Part shown: positions 16,691 through 26,063 of the stretch, one piece after another
How positions within the stretch are numbered: position 1 is the stretch's first letter
How the letters are laid out: the number at the start of each line of letters is the position of its first letter
Assembly (NCBI RefSeq): GCF_004684205.1
Contig: NZ_SRIO01000003.1
Location: 176,858 to 240,857, forward strand
From: Candidatus Macondimonas diazotrophica
GTDB taxonomy: Bacteria > Pseudomonadota > Gammaproteobacteria > UBA5335
DNA: 64,000 bases
Reading direction: 5' to 3'
The notes under the pieces: generated by a model
What the model was told of the DNA's origin: nothing
The model's database searches: none
The model's input: only the letters and a program-made list of their open reading frames with translations
Made by a program: the position numbers and the translations under genes

Positions 16691-18012
16691 GCGAGACTGA
16701 ACAGGGGCGGAATGACAGGGCCCGGATGGGGATGGACGAGGTGACGGAACCGGCCTTACCGGGTGGGGACCTGGGCAAGAACGAAGCGATACTCACCCGG
16801 CATCGGCGAGAAGCGATGCGTGGAATTCCGCTGGCCGTGATCACTTGGGCATTGTTCTTCGTGCTGGTTTTCCTCGCACGTCGCTACCGGCTCCTGAACC
16901 TCTCGCAGGAAGCGCAGGATGTGTTCATGAGTTTGGCGATTGCCTGGACGATCGCCCAGTACGTCTACTTTCGAACCAGTCTCTGCCAGCGGATGATGTG
17001 GTCCTTTGGTAGCGCCGATCGAGGATTCGTTCTGGGTCATGGCTTGCTGGCGCTCGGATTCGTTTGGTGGGATGGCTTTTCGCTGTTCGGCGTCATGCTC
17101 ATGACCTTGCTGGTGCCGACCACAACCGCGTTCCTGGGCCTGGGCGCTGGCTTTGGTTCGACCCTGTTCGTGGGGGCAATCGTTCAGGCGATCGTCTGGG
17201 TTACCTATCAGCTTGCGCCGGGTGAGGGGAAGGTCGATGGCTTGTTGTTTGCCCTTTTTTGGTGCGCCTGGCTCGTCAGTTGGCTGATCGGGGCCATCAC
17301 CAACGGCAACGCCCAATCCAAGAAGCGGCTCATTGCGGCGATGCTGCGTGCACAGCGTGACAACCACGGCCTGATCGAACGGCAGACGCGGGAACTCGAC
17401 GAAAAAAGCCGTGCACTGGAGCTTGCCAACGGCCGTCTGAGCCGCTTATCCATGGTCGATGGCCTGACCGAAGTTGCAAACCGTCGCCGATTCGATGAAG
17501 CGTTGCACGAAGAATGGCGGCGCGCCCGGCGCGCTCAGTTGGCCGATCAGAGCGCACCCGCCCCTGTGCCCTACGATGCAATGGCACTGCTGTTGCTGGA
17601 TATCGATTATTTCAAGCAGTACAACGACCATTATGGCCATCTGGCCGGCGATGCCTGCCTGAAACAAGTCGCGGCGACCATCGCCTGCGCCATTCGTCGC
17701 AGCGGCGATCTCGTGGCGCGTTATGGCGGCGAGGAATTCGCCATCATTCTGCCGGCTACGCCGCTTGCCGGCGGGTTTAGTGTTGCCGAGCGCATCCGCC
17801 GCATGATCTGGGATGCCGCCATTCCCCACGCCGAATCCCCGCTGGGCCGGGTGACCGTCAGCATCGGCGTGGCGGACGTGCAAGGACAGGACTGCGGGGG
17901 GGAAACGGATCTGCTTCGAATGGCTGATGGCGCGCTCTATGCCGCCAAGCGGGCGGGGCGAAACCGTGTGGCACAGGCGGTGTTCGAGGTCAGCGCGCCG
18001 ACGGGAGCTTGA
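16687..18012 (+). CDS. Membrane diguanylate cyclase (GGDEF), second of a tandem pair
   Basis: A 441-residue paralogue of the gene before it, with the same plan: about six membrane segments, a coiled coil, and a C-terminal GGDEF domain. The active site is ARYGGEEFAIILPATP and the I-site RSGD is present, as is DIDYFKQYNDHYGHLAGDACL. The ATG overlaps the preceding TGA (ATGA at 16687-16690) and GAGG lies just upstream, so translation is coupled. An earlier in-frame start at 16663 would give eight extra residues and is less likely. The N-terminal 40 residues are hydrophilic and unlike the partner, which suggests a different cytoplasmic input. Confidence 0.87.
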   Translation: MSETEQGRNDRARMGMDEVTEPALPGGDLGKNEAILTRHRREAMRGIPLAVITWALFFVLVFLARRYRLLNLSQEAQDVFMSLAIAWTIAQYVYFRTSLCQRMMWSFGSADRGFVLGHGLLALGFVWWDGFSLFGVMLMTLLVPTTTAFLGLGAGFGSTLFVGAIVQAIVWVTYQLAPGEGKVDGLLFALFWCAWLVSWLIGAITNGNAQSKKRLIAAMLRAQRDNHGLIERQTRELDEKSRALELANGRLSRLSMVDGLTEVANRRRFDEALHEEWRRARRAQLADQSAPAPVPYDAMALLLLDIDYFKQYNDHYGHLAGDACLKQVAATIACAIRRSGDLVARYGGEEFAIILPATPLAGGFSVAERIRRMIWDAAIPHAESPLGRVTVSIGVADVQGQDCGGETDLLRMADGALYAAKRAGRNRVAQAVFEVSAPTGA

Positions 18013-18194
18013 GCGATGCAGGGCGCTCTGCTTGCGAGACCGCGGGGTCCGCATGCCGATATCAACCATACGATCAGGCGGCTTTGCCGATGCGACGGTG
18101 GCTCGGCGGGAATCAACGGCGCGTGATGGCCATCGGTGAGACCCGATGATTCAGCGTCCAGCCGGGCAGCCGATGGCGCTCACTGCGTCCGCGT

Positions 18195-18635
18195 TCATTC
18201 CACAACGCGCGGCAGGTGCAAGGGCTTGGCTGGCGTTGCGCCCTCTTGTGCCGATTCCCAGGCCCGGAACGCTTCCAGATCATGACTGATCTGGCGGATG
18301 ACCACGGATAACACGGCGAGGTCATCCATGAATCCGATGGTGATCAGAATGTCGGGCACCGCATCAAGCGGCATGACCAGATAAATCAGCCCGGCCGTCA
18401 ATGCGAGAATCGACCGATAGGGGATTTCCCGGTAGCGGCCCTGTGCGTAGGCTTTGAGCAGACGGAGTGCGGTTTCCAGCGATTCGCTGATTTCAGCGAA
18501 TGCAGGATACCGATCTAGCGCCCGGGCTGCGGTTCTGGCCGCGGTACGGATGAGTTCAGTGAGGCGGTGGCGTTGACCGACAATCGACGCAGCGGCGGGC
18601 TGGACACGCTCCAGCAGTCGTTGGGGACGCATCAT
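18195..18635 (-). CDS. YkvA family DUF1232 membrane protein
   Basis: A 146-residue protein with the DUF1232 core in its centre: YRSILALTAGLIYLVMPLDA then VPDILITIGFMDDLAVL, a short hydrophobic hairpin with the PxDxxPD-type motif. The function of the family is unknown. The start overlaps the stop of the upstream esterase gene by four bases (ATGA), so the two are co-translated. A second Met directly follows the first and could be the true start. The 180-base gap to the convergent cyclase gene shows only a small CATCGG/CCGATG hairpin. Confidence 0.75.
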   Translation of the reverse strand: MMRPQRLLERVQPAAASIVGQRHRLTELIRTAARTAARALDRYPAFAEISESLETALRLLKAYAQGRYREIPYRSILALTAGLIYLVMPLDAVPDILITIGFMDDLAVLSVVIRQISHDLEAFRAWESAQEGATPAKPLHLPRVVE

Positions 18636-19615
18636 GATTCAAAAACTCCCGGGGACGATGCAGCCGATCGATGATGGCGCTTGAAGAACTGCCAGATTTC
18701 CCGGCTGGCATCGATGACATCATATTCCTCGCCGGCCAAGGTGCGCAGATGGGGAGGCTGGTAACCGCCAGGCCACACGTGGCCAGCGCCCTCGAGTTTC
18801 CACAGCACGATTTCGGTACCATCGTCGCACGGCGTCCAGTGTTTCCGGGTGGCTTGCCACGACCGGGGTTCACCCGGCGGTGCATGGCGCACGGTTTCGG
18901 TGACCGGTTCTGATGGACAATGGGCATACTGCACCCAACGCTGGATCGTTTTCAGGCCGCTCGGCAGGGGGACCGGCAGGAAACGTCGGCCTCCAAAGGG
19001 AAGAATGGGGTCGTCGACGCTCTGGATGTGCATGATCGAGATCGGCGCGCGCGGTTTGAAGTGCCGTAGCGCCATGGGACCGGCGACCGTCGCAACGGCC
19101 GCGAAGCGCTCGGGCGCTTCGGTCGCCAGTCGATAGGTCATCATGGCGCCGTTGGACATGCCGACGGCATACACGCGCCGTGGGTCGATGGTGAAATGCT
19201 GCGCAACATCATCGAGTACGCGCAGGATGAAGCCGACATCGTCCGGGGGATTCAGATCGGGCAGGCAGCATGCACCCGCGTTCCACAGCAGGACGTTTCC
19301 ACGCCGGTTGCCTTGGGGATAAACCACAAGAACCCCTTCCCGGTGGGCAAGCGGTTCGAGATTGGCCACTTTACGATAGGTTTCAAGGGAGCCGGTGGCA
19401 CCGTGGATGGCCAGGATCACCGGCATGGGACCGGCCGCGGTCTCCGACGGGAGTTGCACCTCATAGTGCCGAGCACGTCCCTCATGTGTCAGCGTAAAGC
19501 TTCGATGCAGTTCGCTCCGGGCAGACGGGTCGAGATCACTGGCGAACGCCCATCCGCTACACAGCATCAGGATCAGAAGTGTCCACAAAGGCCGACGTTT
19601 TAAACATTGTTTCAT
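18632..19615 (-). CDS. Secreted LpqC-type esterase (PHB depolymerase/feruloyl esterase family)
   Basis: A 327-residue alpha/beta hydrolase with a signal peptide (residues 1-25, ending WAFA). The catalytic triad is visible: nucleophile in GMSNGAMM (GxSxG), aspartate in QSVDDPILPFGG, and histidine in GAGHVWPGG. The oxyanion block is LAIHGATGS. Cys residues in the middle (GACC) and later part are typical of the LpqC branch and suggest disulfides in the periplasm or outside. Family members cleave short polyhydroxyalkanoates or aromatic esters; the natural substrate here is unknown. It is coupled to the YkvA gene downstream and divergent from phoD. Confidence 0.85.
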   Translation of the reverse strand: MKQCLKRRPLWTLLILMLCSGWAFASDLDPSARSELHRSFTLTHEGRARHYEVQLPSETAAGPMPVILAIHGATGSLETYRKVANLEPLAHREGVLVVYPQGNRRGNVLLWNAGACCLPDLNPPDDVGFILRVLDDVAQHFTIDPRRVYAVGMSNGAMMTYRLATEAPERFAAVATVAGPMALRHFKPRAPISIMHIQSVDDPILPFGGRRFLPVPLPSGLKTIQRWVQYAHCPSEPVTETVRHAPPGEPRSWQATRKHWTPCDDGTEIVLWKLEGAGHVWPGGYQPPHLRTLAGEEYDVIDASREIWQFFKRHHRSAASSPGVFES

Positions 19616-19710
19616 AGGAGCGGTTTAAGGTGTTCCTGGCAGTGTTGGGGTGTTAGAGGATGCTCGGGCCAAACAATTCCCGGGCGCAGCGGTGAAAAGT
19701 GGGAGGAATC

Positions 19711-21474
19711 ATGGATCGTCGACAGGTGCTGGGTTTGCTGGGACTGGGTCTGGTGGCCCCGTATGCCTTGACTTTTCACAGGACGCTCAATGCTGCAACG
19801 GCGCCGACCGTTCCAGCGCGCGAGGCGGCCAACCGGCAGGTCTTTTCGCTGTCGGTGGCTTCCGGCGATCCGTCCCCCACCGGGGTGATCCTCTGGACGC
19901 GCATCGATCCGGCCTTCTACCGCGCCATCGAGCCGCTTCGCTTTCAGGTCGCCAAAGACCGTTTCTTTCGCCACATCGTCATGGAAGGGACGGTCGCCGG
20001 CAACCTGATCGGACCTCAGGATGACTATACCGTCAAGGTTGATCTCGACGGCCAGCTGGGCAGCGATGCCCGCTACTACTACCGGTTTATCTATGGCGAA
20101 GCGGTCAGCCCGACGGGACGCTGCCGCACCGCGCCGGCGGCGGGCATGACGCCGGACAAGATCAAGCTGGCGGTACTGACCTGTCAGGATTACACCAACG
20201 GCTACTATACGGCGCTGCGCAAACTGGCTGACCGGGATGATGTCGATTTCGTCGTGCACGTGGGCGATTTCATCTATGAAACGGCGGGCGACCCCCGCTT
20301 TCAGTCGCTGCCATTCGCCGACCGCACCATTTTGCTGCCGAGCGACGGCATCGTGGCGCTCGATCTGGCGGATTATCGCCATCTCCATCGCACCTACCGC
20401 AGCGATGCCGACCTGCAGCGCTGCATGGAGAACCACACATTCATCGCGGTCTGGGACGATCACGAAACGGCCAATGACTGCTATTGGGACGCCGCCCGCG
20501 ACACCTTGGGCGCGCCCGATCATCCCTACACCGTGGATCCGATCTATGGCAACGATCCCAACTTGCTGAAGGGGTTGGCCATGGATGCCCGCAAGGCCTG
20601 GCTGGAGTTCATTCCCGCCCGCGTCACCGTCAATCCGGCAGCGACGCACCCCCATGATTTCTACGCGATCCATCGGCGTTTCTCGTTTGGCACGCTGGTG
20701 GATCTCTTCATGCTGGATGGCCGCAGTTACCGCTCACCTCACCCTTGCGGCGAAGGAGACGTGCGCGAGCGCTATGTCCCGATCGGCTGCCGCAACTACA
20801 CCAATACCGATCAAACCATGCTCGGCACCGCTCAGCGCGACTGGCTCGTGACGGAGACACTCGCGTCCAACGCCCGCTGGCGCGTTTGGGGGAACCAGAC
20901 GCTGATGGCGGAACTCAGCGTTGGAAGAGCGGATCGGCGGATCCCGCTCAATCTGGATGCCTGGGATGGCTATCAGGCCGAGCGCCATTATCTGGCCGAG
21001 GCCATGCGCGATGGCAGCCGGCCCAATCTGGTAGTGCTGAGCGGGGATTTTCATTCGCACATCGTGGCCCATCTCAAAGTGGACTACCGCCAGGCCAACA
21101 ATCAGGATCCGGCCAATACCATCGGCGTCGAGTTCATGACCACCTCGATCACCTCTGCCGGCGGTCTCGACGCCATCAATACGGCGCTCAAGCGTGATCC
21201 GCGCAACCCGAAAATCGATGTTCCGATCGGGAATCAACTGCTCGGCGCGCTCAATCCGCACATCCGCTTTGCCGATCTCGGCCACCACGGCTACTCGGTG
21301 ATGACCTTTACCGATGCCTACGCCGAATGGACGGCTTACGTGGTCGACAAGAATCAGCCCGAGGGATTCGTTCGTGAACGGGTGTTCCGTCGGCTGCGCG
21401 CCTTTGCCGACAGCACGCAGCTGCAGGAACTGCCGCCACTGGACGCTTGGGACCGGCTGCAGCGCCTCGGTTGA
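19711..21474 (+). CDS. phoD: PhoD-like alkaline phosphatase, probably Tat-exported
   Basis: A 587-residue metallophosphatase of the PhoD family. The N-terminus MDRRQVLGLLGLGL has a twin-arginine and a hydrophobic core, fitting Tat export of a folded metal enzyme. The N-terminal PhoD domain (about 45-135) is followed by the catalytic domain with metal-site motifs HVGDFIYE, VWDDHETANDCYWD and LSGDFHSH. PhoD enzymes hydrolyse phosphate mono- and diesters and use Fe and Ca. I chose the ATG at 19711 because GGGAGG precedes it; the frame opens with a GTG at 19699. The gene has its own unit and ends five bases before the convergent kinase gene. No Pho box was recognised upstream. Confidence 0.9.
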   Translation: MDRRQVLGLLGLGLVAPYALTFHRTLNAATAPTVPAREAANRQVFSLSVASGDPSPTGVILWTRIDPAFYRAIEPLRFQVAKDRFFRHIVMEGTVAGNLIGPQDDYTVKVDLDGQLGSDARYYYRFIYGEAVSPTGRCRTAPAAGMTPDKIKLAVLTCQDYTNGYYTALRKLADRDDVDFVVHVGDFIYETAGDPRFQSLPFADRTILLPSDGIVALDLADYRHLHRTYRSDADLQRCMENHTFIAVWDDHETANDCYWDAARDTLGAPDHPYTVDPIYGNDPNLLKGLAMDARKAWLEFIPARVTVNPAATHPHDFYAIHRRFSFGTLVDLFMLDGRSYRSPHPCGEGDVRERYVPIGCRNYTNTDQTMLGTAQRDWLVTETLASNARWRVWGNQTLMAELSVGRADRRIPLNLDAWDGYQAERHYLAEAMRDGSRPNLVVLSGDFHSHIVAHLKVDYRQANNQDPANTIGVEFMTTSITSAGGLDAINTALKRDPRNPKIDVPIGNQLLGALNPHIRFADLGHHGYSVMTFTDAYAEWTAYVVDKNQPEGFVRERVFRRLRAFADSTQLQELPPLDAWDRLQRLG

Positions 21475-21479
21475 TTCCG

Positions 21480-22340
21480 CTAGGGGCGGATCGATGCGGC
21501 GTTGCGATCCGAGCGCTGCGATCCGTCGGCGGCACGGCGACTGGCGTTTTCCATGAGCCGGCGTTGGGTACGCTGGTGAATTTCCCAGGCCAGCTGATTT
21601 CGCGCATGGCCTTGGCCCATCGCATCGAGATAGGCACGAAAGACACGCATGCGGTCGGTTCGGCTGATGTGTGGATGGTCCATGTTGAGCTGCGCCAGAT
21701 TCTTGACTCGCCGCCACCGGGGAATGTGCCGGAAGCGCCGCGTCCCTTCGTTGTCAATAAAGGAAAAACGGGCCGCACCCTGTGGCCGCGACTCGATCTG
21801 GATATTGCTCGTGCGCAACTCGGTATGGAAAAAACCAGCCTGATGCAATCGGCCGATTTCCCGGCCGAGGCTGCGCAGCGCAGCGCGCCAGTCGGCGAGC
21901 GGCTGGCCGGCCAGTCGGGGCACTCGCGCACGCTGGTCCAGATACTTTGCCAGTGACATGCCGGGCGCGGCTTCAGTAATGACGAACGGCAAGTTGGCCA
22001 CTCGCCCGCGCAGCACGACGGCCGGCGCCGAAAACCCCGCGCTGCGCAGTGCATGAGTACGCCAATCGGTGCGATAGGCCCGATCGCCGCGGAAAAGGGT
22101 TTTGACGCCTTCGTACCAGCGGCGTGGGAAGAAGATCTTCGCATAGAAGAATGGCGCCTGCGTGGTTTGGGCCACCAATGCGGATTTTGAGCTTCTGACC
22201 CGTTTCCAGCCCGGAGAGTCTCCGTCCTCGAGTAACCGGGTCAGCGCTTCATGCACGGCCAGAAGATATCGCCCTTGGGCTTCTGCGGCTTGAGGCTCAT
22301 CTTGCCCAGCTGCCTCCGGTTGATGGGTGTCATGGATCAT
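21480..22340 (-). CDS. WaaP/InaA-like lipopolysaccharide kinase-family protein, altered motif
   Basis: A 286-residue protein with the kinase-like fold of lipopolysaccharide core kinases. The catalytic-loop equivalent reads HQAGFFHTELRTSNIQIE, where the usual Asp of HxD is Glu; the metal-binding segment reads FSFIDNEGTRR, keeping its Asp. The Lys-containing ATP segment FFYAKIFFPRRWYEG is present. It may phosphorylate a heptose or Kdo of the core, but the Asp-to-Glu change leaves activity open. I chose the ATG at 22340 after GAGG; the frame stays open to 22445. It lies 166 bases after the end of the second kinase gene, with an AT-rich patch (22395-22425) between them that could hold its own promoter. 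Confidence 0.7.
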   Translation of the reverse strand: MIHDTHQPEAAGQDEPQAAEAQGRYLLAVHEALTRLLEDGDSPGWKRVRSSKSALVAQTTQAPFFYAKIFFPRRWYEGVKTLFRGDRAYRTDWRTHALRSAGFSAPAVVLRGRVANLPFVITEAAPGMSLAKYLDQRARVPRLAGQPLADWRAALRSLGREIGRLHQAGFFHTELRTSNIQIESRPQGAARFSFIDNEGTRRFRHIPRWRRVKNLAQLNMDHPHISRTDRMRVFRAYLDAMGQGHARNQLAWEIHQRTQRRLMENASRRAADGSQRSDRNAASIRP

Positions 22341-22506
22341 CACGCGCGCCTCGTGGCAATGGGCCGGGGAAGACCTGGACTCCCGCACGCCCTGTTGTCG
22401 TAAGGATATCTTAATAATTGGGGGTCGCGCGCACGAGCGCGGCAAGCGCGGGACCCGAGCCGCTCCCTGCCGAGATGAAGCCAGCGGGTGATGATGGGAT
22501 GGTGAG

Positions 22507-23208
22507 CTAGGAATTCTTCGTCGCGCCGAGCAGCGATTGAAACAGGGCTGCGGTCGCCGGATCGGCGCGCCAGTTGTGCATCAGCTGGCGCCAGTCCTTG
22601 CGGCGCAGCGTTTCCTGTCGCCGTCTCGGCCGGGCTGTTTCATCGAAATCGATGAGATACACACGGTCGCCGTCAATGAGGAAATTGTTGTCCTTGGCAT
22701 CACCGTGGACCATCCCGGCCGTGTGCAGGCGCCTGAGAATTTGCACCATCCGGGCCGCGATGCGCGCGCGTTCATTGGGAGACACCGCCGGATCGCCGAA
22801 GAAAGTCCGCGCGGTAACGCCCGGCAGGGCTTCGGTAATGAGGCAGGCGCCGCGGCGCAGCACGGTGCAGAACGGCTCGGTCACGATGGCGGCCGGCCGG
22901 GCGGTTGGAATTCCCAGCGCCGCGACCGCCAGAGCCATCTCATGACTGTGGAGCGCCTTGGGTCGACGCAGTGCCCGGCCGAGCTCACGCCGGAAGGGTT
23001 GGCGGCGGTAGTGCTTGAGCAGATAGCGGCGCGGCCCTATGACGACGGTGGTTACCAGGCTGGCGTGATCATCTTTGTGGATGAGGGCGCCTGCTGGCGT
23101 CATCTCACTGGACGCGAGGATCTGCATCAAACCGTCCCGGTCCGGCCAGTCTGGATTGATCCAGGCCTGCCGTTTCCCCGGCAGAGCGATCGGTTCAAGA
23201 GCGATCAC
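22507..23208 (-). CDS. Lipopolysaccharide core sugar kinase (WaaP/Kdo kinase-like)
   Basis: A 233-residue RIO/WaaP-like kinase. The catalytic loop is canonical: MVHGDAKDNNFLI, with the Asp of HGD and the Asn. The metal-binding motif is VYLIDFDET, and the ATP Lys lies in RYLLKHYRR. These point to phosphorylation of a core sugar, either heptose or Kdo. The start overlaps the end of the glycosyltransferase gene by 14 bases, so it is the fifth gene of the coupled LPS run from waaL. Which sugar is phosphorylated cannot be told from sequence. Confidence 0.8.
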   Translation of the reverse strand: MIALEPIALPGKRQAWINPDWPDRDGLMQILASSEMTPAGALIHKDDHASLVTTVVIGPRRYLLKHYRRQPFRRELGRALRRPKALHSHEMALAVAALGIPTARPAAIVTEPFCTVLRRGACLITEALPGVTARTFFGDPAVSPNERARIAARMVQILRRLHTAGMVHGDAKDNNFLIDGDRVYLIDFDETARPRRRQETLRRKDWRQLMHNWRADPATAALFQSLLGATKNS

Positions 23209-24352
23209 GCGTCAACAGTTCCCGATACAGCGCCATCAGCTGATCGGCCATGCGGGGCAGGGTCAGCGCAACCACGGTCTCTCGTCCAGCGGCGCCGATG
23301 CGCCGGCGGATGTCAGGATCGCACAGGGCCGACATGTGCTCGGCCAGAACATGCAGGTCGAGTGCGTCGCCCAGCAGGCCGTTTTTTCCACTTTCGATGA
23401 GATCGACCGCGCCGCACTTGAGACTGGTGATCACCGGCAGGCCACTGGCCATGGCCTCCAGAACCACGTTGGCAAACGGATCGTAGAGCGTGGGCAGCAC
23501 CAGAGCGTCGGCAGCGCCATACCACGGGCGGACATCGTCCTGTGGGCCGACCAGATGAACGCGGTGCGCCACGCCCAGTCGCCGCGCCAGGGCTCGATAG
23601 CGATTCGCGTGCTTGTCCTGGCCGACGGCGATCAGCTGGCTGTCCTCGCGCGGCATGCGGGCGAGCGCGGTCATGGCGGCGGCGAGATTCTTGCGCTCGA
23701 AGCCCGATCCAACGAACAGGAACACCGGTGCCTCGGGCGAGATTCCAAGGCGAGGACGGATCTGCAAGGTTTCGGCGTGCAGGGCGCCGGGCCGGAAGTG
23801 GTCGCTGTCCACACCGTTATAGATGACGCGCAGTCGTGCCGGATCGACGCCGTACTCATGGCGGATTTCTTCGGCCACCATACGTGAGTTGCAGATCACG
23901 GCGCGGAGATTCGGGCTGGCGTAGAGCCGGGCTTCCTCGGTCAGTTTGTAGCGATGGTAGGGGCTCAGGAACTGGCTGAACGTGCCCGGCCAGCCGCGCG
24001 CCCGGTTGCGCTCGCGCAGCCACACCCGGTGCACGCCGCCGCCGGCCCGGTAGAGATGGCAGCAGGGGATGCGCGTCTGCGATTGAATGAGATCGGCCTG
24101 CAGGCCGCCTAGGGTGCGGCAGGCGGCGCGCGCAAAGCTCGCCTCGCGCCACAGCCGCCCGAGGTGGAACGGATTGCAGGGGACGACATTGATGCCCGGT
24201 CCGGCCTGCGCACTTTGCCAGCGCCGCGTGACCACGGTCAGTTGCACCGAGTGGTCTTCCAGGGCGGCCAGCATGCGGGCCAGGATGCGCTCGGCCCCGC
24301 CGTCGGGGCGGTAGGCCGGATGGACAAAGGCAATGTGCAGAGGGGGGGTCAT
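23195..24352 (-). CDS. Family 4 glycosyltransferase, WaaG-like
   Basis: A 385-residue GT-B enzyme. The N-terminal acceptor motif is GGAERILARML, and the donor-binding C-terminal motif is EAMASGLPVITS. VGSGFERKNLAAAMTAL gives the usual GT4 start of the second domain. Homologues such as WaaG add glucose to the inner core of lipopolysaccharide. The ATG at 24352 overlaps the stop of the preceding glycosyltransferase gene (ATGA), which decides the start; the longer open frame to 24469 lies over that gene and is not supported. It belongs to the coupled LPS operon. Confidence 0.88.
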   Translation of the reverse strand: MTPPLHIAFVHPAYRPDGGAERILARMLAALEDHSVQLTVVTRRWQSAQAGPGINVVPCNPFHLGRLWREASFARAACRTLGGLQADLIQSQTRIPCCHLYRAGGGVHRVWLRERNRARGWPGTFSQFLSPYHRYKLTEEARLYASPNLRAVICNSRMVAEEIRHEYGVDPARLRVIYNGVDSDHFRPGALHAETLQIRPRLGISPEAPVFLFVGSGFERKNLAAAMTALARMPREDSQLIAVGQDKHANRYRALARRLGVAHRVHLVGPQDDVRPWYGAADALVLPTLYDPFANVVLEAMASGLPVITSLKCGAVDLIESGKNGLLGDALDLHVLAEHMSALCDPDIRRRIGAAGRETVVALTLPRMADQLMALYRELLTRDRS

Positions 24353-25143
24353 GGACGGCGGTTCCGCTCGGTGTTGCGCAGGTGATGTTCGAGAACGAAG
24401 GCGTGTTTGGCAAAGGCCGCCAGCATCGACGATGCCGCGATCAGCACCCCGCGCCAACCGTCGCGCCACGATTGCTGCAGCAACAAGATGCGCATCAGTC
24501 GACCCAGTGGGGACAGCAGGAGCTTATACGCGCGAAAGGGCTTACCGCGGGCGATGAGATCTTCCGCGCCGAGACGGGCATACGCGATGGTGCGGTGCAG
24601 GTGGTCGTCCAGCCGATCATAGGATTCGTGGAGCAAATCCCCCGCCAGGCGTCCGGTCGGGCCTGTGACCGTCAGCTGTTCGTGCACCCGGCCGCCTGTC
24701 CAGCGGGCCTGGTCGCGTGCCACAAGCCGCAGCCGCCATTCGGGGGTCCAGGCGTGGCGCAGCCACACACCGAGGTAGCGGTTGCGGCGGTTGATGAAAT
24801 AGCCCGTGCGCGGCGGGTCGCCGGCGGCAAATAGCGCGCGGATGGCATCGGCGAGGGCGGGCGATACGGCCTCGTCGGCATCCAGGCTCAGCACCCAGGG
24901 CTGATGACATGCGACCAGCGCGCGGTTTTTCTGGACGGTGAAGCCCGGCCAGTCGGTGATTTCGACGCGGGCGCCGAAGCGTTCGGCTACGGCCACTGTG
25001 GCATCGGCCGAGCCGGAGTCGAGGACCACGATCTCGGCCGCCAGGCCCGAAACACTTTCCAGACACCGGGGCAGACGCGCTTCTTCATTGCGCGCGATGA
25101 TTGCCACCGACAGCGGCAGCGGACGTTCAGCCGAGACAGTCAT
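24349..25143 (-). CDS. waaE: Family 2 glycosyltransferase, WaaE/KdtX-like
   Basis: A 264-residue GT2 enzyme. It starts LSVAIIARNEEARLPRCLES, then VVLDSGSADATV and SLDADEAVSPAL carry the nucleotide-sugar and metal aspartates. The later block YFINRRNRYLGVWLRHAWTP is typical of WaaE/KdtX enzymes, which add beta-1,4-glucose to the first heptose of the core. The ATG at 25143 overlaps the TGA of the previous gene (ATGA), so I reject the 165-codon upstream extension of this frame. The C-terminus is amphipathic and could dock on the membrane. Confidence 0.88.
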   Translation of the reverse strand: MTVSAERPLPLSVAIIARNEEARLPRCLESVSGLAAEIVVLDSGSADATVAVAERFGARVEITDWPGFTVQKNRALVACHQPWVLSLDADEAVSPALADAIRALFAAGDPPRTGYFINRRNRYLGVWLRHAWTPEWRLRLVARDQARWTGGRVHEQLTVTGPTGRLAGDLLHESYDRLDDHLHRTIAYARLGAEDLIARGKPFRAYKLLLSPLGRLMRILLLQQSWRDGWRGVLIAASSMLAAFAKHAFVLEHHLRNTERNRRP

Positions 25144-26063
25144 GCGTGTTGTCTCCGGGCCCAGCTGCGCAGATATTTGAACAGCAATCCGGGTTGGAGC
25201 GCCGCCTGCGGGGAAAGCCGGATCGCGGCATGAAAGTGCTGACGCGCTTCGCGTTGCCGGCCGGCGCGGCTGAGCATGCGAAAACACATCAACTGCCGAT
25301 CGGCTGCGAAGGCGGCGCGTTCGGAGAGAAACACGGGCGCCAGGCGGCACGCATCGAACAGCAGCGCAGCGATCTGTTCGCTGGCCGCGCACAGCGCGTT
25401 CACGTCGTTGCGCAGGCTTGCGGGCTGGCGGTATTTCACCGCCAGCAGATCGGGCAGGCTGCGGGTGTGCCCCAAGGCCAGCATCTGGGCGAACAGCACC
25501 ACATCCTCGTTGTTGCGGATGGTTTCGGGGTAAGCCAGACGGGTCGCCAGTTCGCGGCGCATGAGTACTGCGCCATGCGTCGGCCCGACGCCCTGGCCAT
25601 ACAGAAAACGCCGAAAATCGGCCAGCGGCGTCCCCCATCGAGCGTCCGGCGTATGGGTCTTGCGGCTGCCATCGGTTCGGACGACGGCATGACCCCCGAA
25701 CAACAGGTCGGCAGGTCCATGGCTGTTCAGGTTTTCACGCAGCTGCGCGAGCGCCTCCGGGACCAACGCATCGTCGGCATCCAGGCACAGGACATAGGCG
25801 CTTTGCGCCGTGGCCATGCCGCGATTGCGAGCCGCGCCTGGGCCCGCATTGGGCTGGGTTAAGATCGTGATGCGTGCCGGGTCGCAGGCAGCATGGCGCT
25901 GGGCCAGCGCGAGCGTGCCGTCGGTGGAGCCGTCGTCCACCACGACCAGTGCCCAGTCGGGGTCGGTCTGTGCGCGGACCGAGTCGAGCGCGCGCGCGAG
26001 GAAACGTTCGGCTTGGTGGGCCGGGATGATGACGGTGATCGATGTGGGCTCAGGCGCGCTCAT
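25140..26063 (-). CDS. Family 2 glycosyltransferase
   Basis: A 307-residue GT-A enzyme. The first motif is TVIIPAHQAERFLARALDS, the nucleotide-binding motif VVVDDGSTDGT, and the metal motif CLDADDALVPE. A later acidic site (NNEDVVLFAQM) may supply the catalytic base. It probably transfers a hexose to the core or O-unit. The start overlaps the waaL-like stop by four bases and the stop overlaps the next start. Acceptor and sugar are unknown. Confidence 0.85.
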   Translation of the reverse strand: MSAPEPTSITVIIPAHQAERFLARALDSVRAQTDPDWALVVVDDGSTDGTLALAQRHAACDPARITILTQPNAGPGAARNRGMATAQSAYVLCLDADDALVPEALAQLRENLNSHGPADLLFGGHAVVRTDGSRKTHTPDARWGTPLADFRRFLYGQGVGPTHGAVLMRRELATRLAYPETIRNNEDVVLFAQMLALGHTRSLPDLLAVKYRQPASLRNDVNALCAASEQIAALLFDACRLAPVFLSERAAFAADRQLMCFRMLSRAGRQREARQHFHAAIRLSPQAALQPGLLFKYLRSWARRQHA

